A stretch of DNA of 64,000 bases from Pseudomonas marginalis (GTDB lineage: Bacteria; Pseudomonadota; Gammaproteobacteria; Pseudomonadales; Pseudomonadaceae): positions 140,383 through 204,382 of the forward strand of contig NZ_LKEG01000060.1 in the NCBI RefSeq assembly GCF_001645105.1. The letters run 5' to 3'. Shown piece by piece: positions 55,052 to 62,670 of the stretch. The notes under the pieces were generated by a model that searched no databases, had not been told where the DNA came from, and saw only the letters and a program-made list of their open reading frames with translations. Position numbers and translations under genes: made by a program. Position 1 is the first letter of the stretch. The number at the start of each line of letters is the position of its first letter.

Positions 55052-55378
55052 ATGACCACACTGAAGCTTGCGCGCCAACTGTTGGACAGCACCCGCCGCC
55101 ATGTCGAGAAAAGCGATGACCCCTATGTGATCAGCCGCTTCGGCGATCTGCAGATCCGCGTCGACGTGGCCGCCGCCTTGCTTGAGCGCGCCGAAACCCA
55201 TCCCAGCCCGGTCGCTGCGACCGAAGCGCAGATCGCGGCCGCCGAAGCCTTGATCGCTGCCAGCAACGCCGAATTCGAACTCACCGGCCAACGCACCGCA
55301 CTGCCGCCGACCCTCGATGACCCCCTGCGCTGGAAATACCAGGTTGTCGGTAACTACCACCTCAACGGAGTGCTTTGA
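55052..55378 (+). CDS. Small protein matching the C-terminal tail of SfnB-like acyl-CoA dehydrogenases
   Basis: A 108-residue protein whose second half aligns with the last ~95 residues of the SfnB protein encoded just upstream: FGDLQIRVD matches IGDLEWRVH, and DPLRWKYQVVGNYHLNGV matches DPARWKYHLIGNFVLNGV. The N-terminal flavin domains are absent. The gene has its own ribosome site (GAGGAGCC at 55037) and ends one base past the start of the monooxygenase gene, so it appears intact and coupled. Possible roles: a stand-alone helical-bundle partner of SfnB, or a dying remnant. Confidence 0.65.
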   Translation: MTTLKLARQLLDSTRRHVEKSDDPYVISRFGDLQIRVDVAAALLERAETHPSPVAATEAQIAAAEALIAASNAEFELTGQRTALPPTLDDPLRWKYQVVGNYHLNGVL

Positions 55379-56811
55379 TGTCCCGTGAAATCCGCTTGAA
55401 CGCCTTCGACATGAACTGTGTCGGCCACCAATCCCCGGGCCTGTGGGCGCATCCGCGTGACCGTTCGTGGCAGTACAAGGACCTGGAATACTGGACCGAC
55501 CTCGCCAGGATACTTGAGCGCGGCAAGTTCGATGGCCTGTTTATCGCCGATGTGCTGGGCATCTATGACGTCTACAACGGCAATGGCGAGGCGGCAATTC
55601 GCCAGGCGACCCAAGTGCCGGTCAATGACCCGCTTTCGTTGATCGCGCCGATGGCCTTGGTCACCGAGCACCTGGGTTTTGGCCTGACGGCGTCGTTGTC
55701 CTTCGAACATCCGTACCCGTTCGCCCGCCGACTCTCCACCCTCGACCACCTGACCAAGGGCCGCATCGGCTGGAACATCGTCACCTCCTACCTGGAAAGC
55801 GGCGCCAAGAACCTTGGCCAGAAAGCCCAGACCGAACACGACGCGCGCTACGACTACGCCGAGGAATACCTGGAGGTCTGCTACAAACTCTGGGAGGGCA
55901 GTTGGGAGGAGGGTGCGGTGTTGCGCGACCGCGAGCGCCGGATTTTCAGCGACCCGAGCAAGATCCACGAGATCCGCCATGTCGGCAAACACTTCCAGGT
56001 GCCTGGCATTCATCTGTGCGAGCCGTCGCCGCAGCGCACGCCGGTGCTCTACCAGGCCGGTGCGTCCAGCCGTGGCAAGCAGTTTGCGGCTGAACAGGCC
56101 GAGTGCGTATTCGTTGCCGCGCCGTCCAAGGTGCTGCTGAAAAAGACCGTCGCCGACATCCGCCGCCGTGCCGCCGAAGCCGGGCGCGATCCGAAGAAGA
56201 TCCTGATCTTCAACTTGCAGACGGTGATCGTCGGCGAGACCGATGCCAAGGCCAAAGCCAAGTTTGACGAATACAAATCCTACGTCAGCTACGAAGGCGC
56301 AATGGCGCTGATCTCCGGCTGGACCGGCATCGATTTCAGCCAGTTCAAACCGGATGAACCGCTCAAGCACGTGCACACCAACGCCATCCAGTCGGCGGTG
56401 GAAGCCTTCTCCACGGCGGACCCGAACAAGGTCTGGACCCCAAACGAACTGGCCGATTGGGTCGGCATCGGCGGCTTTGGCCCCTTGTTTGTCGGCGGCC
56501 CGGAAACCGTGGCGGACCTGTTGCAGGAGTGGGTTGAAGAGACCGATGTCGACGGCTTCAACCTGGCCTACGCGCTGACCCATGAAACCTTCATCGACGC
56601 CGTGGACCTGTTGGTGCCGGAGTTGCGGAAGCGCGGCGTGTACAAGACTGAGTACGCCCAGGGTACGTTGCGCGAGAAGTTGTTTGGCGACGGCGCAAGG
56701 TTGGCCTCCAACCACCCTGGTGCCGGTTACCGCAATTTATCCGACGCGCACATAACCAATGTGGGAGGGGGCTTGCCCCCGATAGCGGCAGTCCAGTCAA
56801 GGCACTTGTGA
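55378..56811 (+). CDS. FMN-dependent monooxygenase (NtaA/SnaA/DszA family, LLM class)
   Basis: A 477-residue luciferase-like monooxygenase of the NtaA/SnaA/DszA/SoxA class. REIRLNAFDMNCVGHQSPGLW opens the barrel; RLSTLDHLTKGRIGWNIVTSYLESGAKN is the flavin-binding core near residue 120; GVGGFGPLFVGGPETVADLLQEW and GFNLAYALTHETFIDAVDLLVPEL end the barrel. Such enzymes oxidise organosulfur or polyamine acids with FMNH2. The last ~17 residues (after TNVGGGLPPI) are encoded by a REP element, so the original C-terminus has probably been extended. A flavin reductase partner is not in view. Confidence 0.88.
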   Translation: MSREIRLNAFDMNCVGHQSPGLWAHPRDRSWQYKDLEYWTDLARILERGKFDGLFIADVLGIYDVYNGNGEAAIRQATQVPVNDPLSLIAPMALVTEHLGFGLTASLSFEHPYPFARRLSTLDHLTKGRIGWNIVTSYLESGAKNLGQKAQTEHDARYDYAEEYLEVCYKLWEGSWEEGAVLRDRERRIFSDPSKIHEIRHVGKHFQVPGIHLCEPSPQRTPVLYQAGASSRGKQFAAEQAECVFVAAPSKVLLKKTVADIRRRAAEAGRDPKKILIFNLQTVIVGETDAKAKAKFDEYKSYVSYEGAMALISGWTGIDFSQFKPDEPLKHVHTNAIQSAVEAFSTADPNKVWTPNELADWVGIGGFGPLFVGGPETVADLLQEWVEETDVDGFNLAYALTHETFIDAVDLLVPELRKRGVYKTEYAQGTLREKLFGDGARLASNHPGAGYRNLSDAHITNVGGGLPPIAAVQSRHL

Positions 56812-56851
56812 CTGACACACCGCCATCGGGGGCAAGCCCCCTCCCACAGTA
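56760..56851. repeat. Inverted REP pair, its left half read through by the monooxygenase gene
   Basis: TGTGGGAGGGGGCTTGCCCCCGATAGCGG and the inverted ATCGGGGGCAAGCCCCCTCCCACA are separated by ~30 bases. The left unit lies inside the open frame of the monooxygenase gene. Confidence 0.85.
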
Positions 56852-56923
56852 GATCGGTGTTGATCCAAATAATCCAGCCAGCGGACCACCGCACGCACAC
56901 ACCCCAATAGGAGCACTACCCCT

Positions 56924-57826
56924 ATGAGCGTGCACGAACTCAAACGCCCACTGACCGCGGAGTGGCCTGCCGAACTGCTCGGCAACCTGCCCAAGGCCCT
57001 GGAACAACTGCACCACTGGGCGCAGATCACGCCGCTGCACACCGCCCTGCGCCACAAGCGCCAGGGCCAGTGGTACGCGTGGCGCTGGATCGACGCCTTG
57101 CGTGACGTGGAACGCCTGGCCGACGGGTTGCGCCATCAGGGTTTCAGCGAGCAGTCGCGGCTGGCCCTCAGCGGTGCGTTCGAACCGAACCTGTTGCTGC
57201 TGGCGCTTGCGGCGCATGCCATCGGTGGACAGGTCTTGACCCTGGCCGATGACCTGGATCCTGAGGCGCTCCAGCACCACCTGTGGCGCATTCGCCCCAC
57301 TCACTCTTACGTGCAAGGCCGCCAGCACGTACGGGATTGGCAGTCGGCGAATCTACTGGATTTCGCCCAATTACTCGGCCCGCTGGACCCCGCGCAACAC
57401 CTCGCACGCTGGTGGCAGCCCACGGGCGAAACCGCGTTGTGGAGCGAAGAGGGCACCCACTGGCAAGGCGGTCTCGCGGTGGTGCTGGAGCAATGGCTGA
57501 ACAGCGGTCACGGCCTGGCCTTCCCGGAAAGCCTGGCCTCGGCGCGGCGCGATCGCAGCGAAGTCGCCCCCACCGGCCTGCTGTTGTCACCCGTGCGTTT
57601 GCAGCATCTGGCCGATGAGATCGAAAGCCGCCTGGCGCCTCACGGCACCTGGCGCCGACGTTTGTGCGACTGGGCCATCGCCCACCCGCAGAGCGGCGTG
57701 CGTCGCCTGCTGAAAAACCGCGTGCGCAAGCTGCTGGGTTTCCAACGCCTGGCCTACATCTGGCAACCGCTTAAACCGACGGCCGAACCGACCTGGCTGG
57801 CTGAGTTCACACGGGACATCGCATGA
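56924..57826 (+). CDS. Degenerate long-chain acyl-CoA synthetase-like protein (catalytic core missing)
   Basis: A 300-residue protein that resembles the N-terminal ~180 residues of FadD15-like ligases (ADGLRHQGFSEQSRLALSGAFEPN) joined to a later segment (AFPESLASARRDRSEVAPT... and RRRLCDWAIAH...LLKNRVRKLLGF). The Ser/Thr-rich P-loop (YTSGTTGxPKG), the YGxTE motif and the C-terminal lysine domain are absent, so it should not be able to adenylate. Typical branched-chain-type ABC operons encode a full ligase at this position. It is joined to the next gene by an ATGA overlap, which argues that it is still translated. Function unknown. Confidence 0.6.
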   Translation: MSVHELKRPLTAEWPAELLGNLPKALEQLHHWAQITPLHTALRHKRQGQWYAWRWIDALRDVERLADGLRHQGFSEQSRLALSGAFEPNLLLLALAAHAIGGQVLTLADDLDPEALQHHLWRIRPTHSYVQGRQHVRDWQSANLLDFAQLLGPLDPAQHLARWWQPTGETALWSEEGTHWQGGLAVVLEQWLNSGHGLAFPESLASARRDRSEVAPTGLLLSPVRLQHLADEIESRLAPHGTWRRRLCDWAIAHPQSGVRRLLKNRVRKLLGFQRLAYIWQPLKPTAEPTWLAEFTRDIA

Positions 57827-58596
57827 GCCAGGCCATTTTGCAGGTGCGGGATATCTCGCTGTCGTTCAAGGGCGTCAAGGCGATCAATGCCTTGTCCTTC
57901 GAGGTGGCGCGCGGCGAAATCTGCGCGCTGATCGGGCCGAATGGCGCAGGTAAAAGTTCGCTGCTCAATGTGCTCAATGGTGTGTATCGCTTCGATGCCG
58001 GCGAGATTGTCTTCGAAGACCAACACTTCCACCGCATCGACCCCTTGGGGGCTGCGCGTCGCGGCATTGGTCGCACCTTCCAGAACAACGCGCTGTTCAA
58101 AAAGATGAGCGTGCTCGACAACATTCTCACCGGCCTGTCACGGCACATGCGCAGCAATTTTATCGAACAGGCCCTCGGCTTACCCCGCGCACGCCGCGAA
58201 GCCGAAGCGTTCCGGCTGCGGGCCCAGGGCATTCTCGAATTCCTTGAACTGCAAGCTCACCGGGAGGTGTTGGTGGGCAACCTTTCCTACGGCCTGCAAA
58301 AACGCGTGGAACTCGGCCGGGCGTTGATCGCAGGGCCGAGCTTGTTGTTGCTGGATGAGCCCATGGCCGGCATGAACGCCGAAGAAAAGCAGGAAATGGC
58401 GCGCTTCGTCGCCGACGTAAACCGCGACCTCGGCACCACCGTGGTGTTGATCGAACACGACATGGGCGTGGTGATGGGCCTGTCCGACCATGTGGTGGTG
58501 CTTGATTACGGGCGCAAGGTCGGTGACGGCACGCCTGCCGACGTGCAGGCCAATCCCGAGGTGATCGCGGCCTACCTGGGAGTGGTAAACGAATGA
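57823..58596 (+). CDS. ABC transporter ATPase (LivG-like)
   Basis: A 257-residue ABC ATPase. Walker A GPNGAGKSSLLN near residue 43, signature LSYGLQKRVELGRALI near 153, Walker B LLLLDEPMAGMNAEE near 174 and H-loop VLIEHDMGVVMG near 205. LivG-type proteins energise branched-chain amino acid-type importers; here it pairs with the second ATPase 3.3 kb downstream. Overlaps both neighbours by 4 bases. Confidence 0.92.
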   Translation: MSQAILQVRDISLSFKGVKAINALSFEVARGEICALIGPNGAGKSSLLNVLNGVYRFDAGEIVFEDQHFHRIDPLGAARRGIGRTFQNNALFKKMSVLDNILTGLSRHMRSNFIEQALGLPRARREAEAFRLRAQGILEFLELQAHREVLVGNLSYGLQKRVELGRALIAGPSLLLLDEPMAGMNAEEKQEMARFVADVNRDLGTTVVLIEHDMGVVMGLSDHVVVLDYGRKVGDGTPADVQANPEVIAAYLGVVNE

Positions 58597-59474
58597 CGTT
58601 CTTCTTTGAAACCCTGCTCGGCGGCCTGCTCGCCGGCACCATGTACTCGCTGGTCGCCATCGGCTTCGTGCTGATCTACAAGGCCAGTGGCGTGTTCAAT
58701 TTCGCCCAGGGCTCGATGCTGCTGTTCGCCGCGCTGACCTTTGTCAGCCTGCATGACCAAGGCGTGCCGTTTGCCCTGGCACTGCTGCTGACGGTGATCG
58801 TAATGATCGTCGGCGCCTTGTTCATCGAGCGCCTGGTCTTGAGGCCGTTGGTGAACCGTTCGCAGATCACCTTGTTCATGGCGACGCTGGGCCTGTCGTT
58901 CATTATCGAGGGCCTGGCCCAGGGGCTGATGGGCGCTCAAGTGCGCGCCCTCGACCTGGGTATCGACGACGTGCCGCTGTTCGTCGGCCCGCTGATGCTC
59001 AGCCAGTTCGACCTGATCGCTGCCGCCGCCGCTGTGGTGCTGGTGACGGTGCTGGCGTTGCTGTTCAACAAGACCCGCATCGGCGTGTCGCTGCGCGCGG
59101 TAGCGGATGACACCACGGCGGCGCTGTCCATCGGCATCAACCTCAACCGCATCTGGCAGATTGTCTGGGCGGTGGCCGGGATCGTCGGGCTGGTGGCCGG
59201 GCTGCTGTGGGGCGCGCGTCAAGGCGTGCAATTCTCGTTGTCGCTGGTGGTGCTCAAGGCTTTGCCGGTGTTGATTATCGGCGGCTTCACCTCGATTGGC
59301 GGGGCGATTGTCGGCGGGCTGATTGTCGGCGCGGCGGAGAACCTCGCCGAGGTGTACATCGGCCCGTTGATCGGCGGCGGTATCACGCCGTGGTTCGCCT
59401 ACGTATTGGCCCTGGCCTTCCTGTATATCCGTCCCGCCGGCCTGTTCGGCGAGCGCGCCATCGAGCGAGTCTGA
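58593..59474 (+). CDS. ABC transporter permease (LivH-like)
   Basis: A 293-residue permease with about eight helices. The N-terminal GTMYSLVAIGFVLIYKASGVFNFAQGSMLL and later GVSLRAVADDTTAALSIGINLNRIWQ with an EAA-like loop are LivH features. Forms the membrane channel with the LivM-like subunit. Overlaps the preceding gene by ATGA. Confidence 0.92.
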   Translation: MTFFFETLLGGLLAGTMYSLVAIGFVLIYKASGVFNFAQGSMLLFAALTFVSLHDQGVPFALALLLTVIVMIVGALFIERLVLRPLVNRSQITLFMATLGLSFIIEGLAQGLMGAQVRALDLGIDDVPLFVGPLMLSQFDLIAAAAAVVLVTVLALLFNKTRIGVSLRAVADDTTAALSIGINLNRIWQIVWAVAGIVGLVAGLLWGARQGVQFSLSLVVLKALPVLIIGGFTSIGGAIVGGLIVGAAENLAEVYIGPLIGGGITPWFAYVLALAFLYIRPAGLFGERAIERV

Positions 59475-59478
59475 AACC

Positions 59479-60528
59479 ATGTCGATCCCCCTTGCGCAAG
59501 AAACCGCGCCGTTGCTGCTGATTCAGCGGCGCATCCCCTGGGCCCTGATCGGCTTGTTGGCGCTGGCCTTTATCGCGGTGCCGCTGTGGGGCAATGATTA
59601 TTGGCTGAATGCGATCCTGATCCCGTTCCTGGTGCTGTCGCTGGCCGGGCTGGGCCTTAACCTGCTCACCGGCTACACCGGACAGACATCGGTGGGGGCG
59701 GCCGGCTTCATGGCCGTCGGCGCGTTTGCCACCTATGGATTTCTGTTACGCCTGCCTGAATTGGGTTTGCCGGTGGCGCTGCTCGGCGGTGGGGTCATCA
59801 GCGCCTTGGTCGGCCTGTTGTTCGGCCTGCCCAGTTCGCGGATCAAGGGCTTCTACCTGATGGTCACCACCCTGGCCGCACAGTTTTTCCTGGAGTGGCT
59901 GTTCGTCAAATTTCCGTGGTTCTACAACTACGGTTCGTCCGGGACTATCTCCGCGCCGAAGCTGGCGCTGTTCGGTCACGACCTCAACACGCCGTTGGGC
60001 CGCTACCTGCTGACCCTGGTCACCGTGCTGCTGCTGACCTGGACCGCGATCAACCTGGTGCGCAGCCAGGTCGGGCGCAACTGGATGGCGATCCGCGACA
60101 TGGACACCGCCGCCGCCGTGGTCGGCATTCCGGTGGTGCGCTACAAACGCCTGGCGTTCGCGGTCAGCTCGTTCTACCTGGGCATCGCCGGCGCGCTGTG
60201 GGCCTTTGCCTACCTGGGAACGGCCAGCGCCAGCAGCTTCGATATCAATCGTTCGTTCCAGATCCTGTTCATCATCATTATCGGCGGCATGGGCAGCATC
60301 GCCGGCAACTTTGTCGGCGCGGCCTTTATCAGCCTGCTGCCGATCTTTCTCAGCCACGCCGGGCAGGCGCTGTTTGGTGGCGCGGTGGATGCGGGGCAGT
60401 TGCAGAACCTGCAGAAAATCATCTTTGGCGTGTTGATCATCGTGTTCCTGATCAAGGAACCCGAGGGCTTGATTCGCCTGTTGCACAACCTTCGCGATCG
60501 GCTGCGTCAATGGCCCCTACGTTTCTGA
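59479..60528 (+). CDS. ABC transporter permease (LivM-like)
   Basis: A 349-residue permease with roughly ten helices. LAGLGLNLLTGYTGQTSVGAAGFMAVGAFA and GRNWMAIRDMDTAAAVVGIPVVRYKRLAFAVSSFYLGIAGALW (EAA loop) identify LivM. It starts 4 bases after the LivH-like gene. Confidence 0.92.
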   Translation: MSIPLAQETAPLLLIQRRIPWALIGLLALAFIAVPLWGNDYWLNAILIPFLVLSLAGLGLNLLTGYTGQTSVGAAGFMAVGAFATYGFLLRLPELGLPVALLGGGVISALVGLLFGLPSSRIKGFYLMVTTLAAQFFLEWLFVKFPWFYNYGSSGTISAPKLALFGHDLNTPLGRYLLTLVTVLLLTWTAINLVRSQVGRNWMAIRDMDTAAAVVGIPVVRYKRLAFAVSSFYLGIAGALWAFAYLGTASASSFDINRSFQILFIIIIGGMGSIAGNFVGAAFISLLPIFLSHAGQALFGGAVDAGQLQNLQKIIFGVLIIVFLIKEPEGLIRLLHNLRDRLRQWPLRF

Positions 60529-60546
60529 CTGACTAAGAGAATCCAA

Positions 60547-61887
60547 ATGCGTGCATCCTTGAAACGTTCCCTGGCCGGCGCCGCCTTCGCGCTGGCTGCC
60601 CTGGCCGGTGCTGTGCCTCAGGCGGTGGCCTCGCCCGACCAGCAATTCTTTCCCCTCGCGACTTACCGTGTCGGTGCCTATGCGTCGAGTGGCGTGCAGG
60701 TGTGGGCGGGGATGATCGATTACCTGCGTTACATCAACGAGGTCGAAGGCGGCATCAACGGCGTCAAACTGGTGTGGCAGGAATGCGAGACCGAATGGAC
60801 GGCGGAGAAGGGCATCGAGTGCTACGAGCGCTTCAAGAATGGCCTGGATGGCGCGCCGGTCGCGGTGTACCAGCCCAACGGCGCCCCGGCGGCGTACGCG
60901 CTGAGCGAGCGGGCGGAAGTCGACAAGATCCCGCTGATCACCCTCGGCTACGGCCGTACCGAAGCCACAGACGGCACGGTGTTCCCCTACAATTTCCCGG
61001 TGATGCTGACCTTCTACAGCGAGGCGTCGACGCTGGTGAACTACATTGCGCAGCGCGAAGGCGGTTTCGACAAACTCAAGGGCAAGAAGATCGCCACGGT
61101 CTACCACGACTCGGCCTACGGTCGTGAAACCCTCGGCCCGCTGAAACTGCTCGCCGAAAAATATGGCTTCGAAAACATCCAGATTCCGGTCGCCGACCCT
61201 GGCAACGAACAATCTGCGCAATGGCGCCAGGTGCGCCAGGCCAACCCGGACTGGGTGTTCCTGCGCACCTGGGGCGTGTCCACGCCGGTCGCGGTGAAGA
61301 CCGCCGCGCGCTTCGGCTTCCCGGTGGACCACATCATCGGCGATATCTGGGCCAGCTCCAGCGAAGACGTATTGCCCGCCGGTGCCGCCGCCAAAGGCTA
61401 CCTGGCGCTCACGCCGTACCCAGCCGGTGCCGACTTTGAGATCCACAAGCGCCTCAAGCGCTACATCCTCGACAAAGGCCACAGTGACCTGAAGGACCTG
61501 AAGAACTTCGGCAGCGTCTACTACAACTCCGGCCTGGTGAACGCCGCCGTGGCGGTGGAAGCGATCCGCACCGGCCAGGCCAAGTTCGGCAAGCGCCCGC
61601 TCAATGGCGAAGAAGGCCGCTGGGGCCTGGAGCACTTGAACATCGACGATGCGCGCTTGAAGGACATGGGTTACCTGGGCCTGATGCAGAACCTCAAACT
61701 GTCGTGCCGCGACCACGAAGGCGGCGGCTCGGCGCGCGTGCAGCAGTGGGACGGCGCTCACTGGACGCTGATCAGCGACTGGATCGCCGCCGACCGCGCC
61801 CTGTTGCGCCCGCTGATCGATGAAAAGTCGGCAGCGTTCGCCAAGGAAAAAGGCCTGACGCCACGTACCTGCACCGGGGATGAATAA
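60547..61887 (+). CDS. ABC transporter substrate-binding protein (Leu/Ile/Val-binding-like)
   Basis: A 446-residue periplasmic binding protein of the LivJ/K family with signal peptide MRASLKRSLAGAAFALAALA...AVASPDQQ. It has the two-lobe fold: YRVGAYASSGVQVWAGMIDYLRYINEVEGGINGVKLVW and KKIATVYHDSAYGRETLGPLKLLAEKYGFE. The substrate is not shown by sequence. The flanking sfnB and monooxygenase genes suggest an organosulfur or carboxylic compound rather than leucine. The length (446) is larger than LivJ (~370). Confidence 0.9.
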   Translation: MRASLKRSLAGAAFALAALAGAVPQAVASPDQQFFPLATYRVGAYASSGVQVWAGMIDYLRYINEVEGGINGVKLVWQECETEWTAEKGIECYERFKNGLDGAPVAVYQPNGAPAAYALSERAEVDKIPLITLGYGRTEATDGTVFPYNFPVMLTFYSEASTLVNYIAQREGGFDKLKGKKIATVYHDSAYGRETLGPLKLLAEKYGFENIQIPVADPGNEQSAQWRQVRQANPDWVFLRTWGVSTPVAVKTAARFGFPVDHIIGDIWASSSEDVLPAGAAAKGYLALTPYPAGADFEIHKRLKRYILDKGHSDLKDLKNFGSVYYNSGLVNAAVAVEAIRTGQAKFGKRPLNGEEGRWGLEHLNIDDARLKDMGYLGLMQNLKLSCRDHEGGGSARVQQWDGAHWTLISDWIAADRALLRPLIDEKSAAFAKEKGLTPRTCTGDE

Positions 61888-61890
61888 ACC

Positions 61891-62658
61891 ATGAGCCAGC
61901 CCGCCACCGACACCACACGCCCGTCGCTGCTGACGGTCAACGATATTGAAGTGATCTACGACGGCGCCATCCTCGCGGTCGCCGGGGTGTCGCTGAGCGT
62001 GCCCAAGGGCGCCATCGTCGCCTTGCTCGGTGCCAATGGCGCCGGCAAGAGCACCACGCTCAAGGCCATCTCCGGGTTGGTGCGTGCCGAGCGGGCCGAG
62101 GTCAGCCGGGGCACGATCGAATACGCCGGCGCCGACCTGGCCGGCATCGACCCCAGCCAGCGCGTGCGCCAGGGCATGGTCCACGTGCTGGAAGGCCGCC
62201 ATGTGTTCGGCCAGTTGAGCGTGGAAGACAACCTGCGCAGCGGCGGCTTCGTGCGGCGCCTGAGCCGCAAAGACATGGCGCACGACCTGGAGCGCATCTA
62301 CGCCTGGTTCCCACGGCTCAAGACCAAGCGCCACACCCGCGCCGGCCTCACCTCCGGCGGCGAGCAGCAGATGGTCGCCATCGGCCGGGCGTTGATGACC
62401 CGCCCTACGTTGGTACTGCTCGACGAGCCGTCCATGGGGTTGGCGCCTATGATCGTGCAGGAGATCTTCGCGATCATCGCGCAGCTCAACCGTGAGCAGC
62501 AGGTAAGCTTCCTGATCGCCGAGCAGAACATCAACGTCGCGCTGAACTATGCGTCCCACGGCTACGTATTGGATACTGGCCGCGTGGCCTTGAGTGGCAG
62601 CGCCGCTGAACTGCTGGCGCGGGGCGACTTGCATGACATTTATCTGGGCAAACAGTAA
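61891..62658 (+). CDS. ABC transporter ATPase (LivF-like)
   Basis: A 255-residue ABC ATPase with Walker A GANGAGKSTTLKAI near residue 48, signature TSGGEQQMVAIGRALM near 158, Walker B LVLLDEPSMGLAPMI near 176. It completes the five-part importer (two ATPases, two permeases, binding protein). A 12-base gap leads to the next gene. Confidence 0.92.
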   Translation: MSQPATDTTRPSLLTVNDIEVIYDGAILAVAGVSLSVPKGAIVALLGANGAGKSTTLKAISGLVRAERAEVSRGTIEYAGADLAGIDPSQRVRQGMVHVLEGRHVFGQLSVEDNLRSGGFVRRLSRKDMAHDLERIYAWFPRLKTKRHTRAGLTSGGEQQMVAIGRALMTRPTLVLLDEPSMGLAPMIVQEIFAIIAQLNREQQVSFLIAEQNINVALNYASHGYVLDTGRVALSGSAAELLARGDLHDIYLGKQ

Positions 62659-62670
62659 GGGCGACTCCGC

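Noticed and set aside
57823..62658. Leucine/isoleucine/valine importer by name
   Set aside because: The family is right but the neighbouring sulfur enzymes make the amino-acid substrate unproven; I kept neutral LivGHMF-like names.
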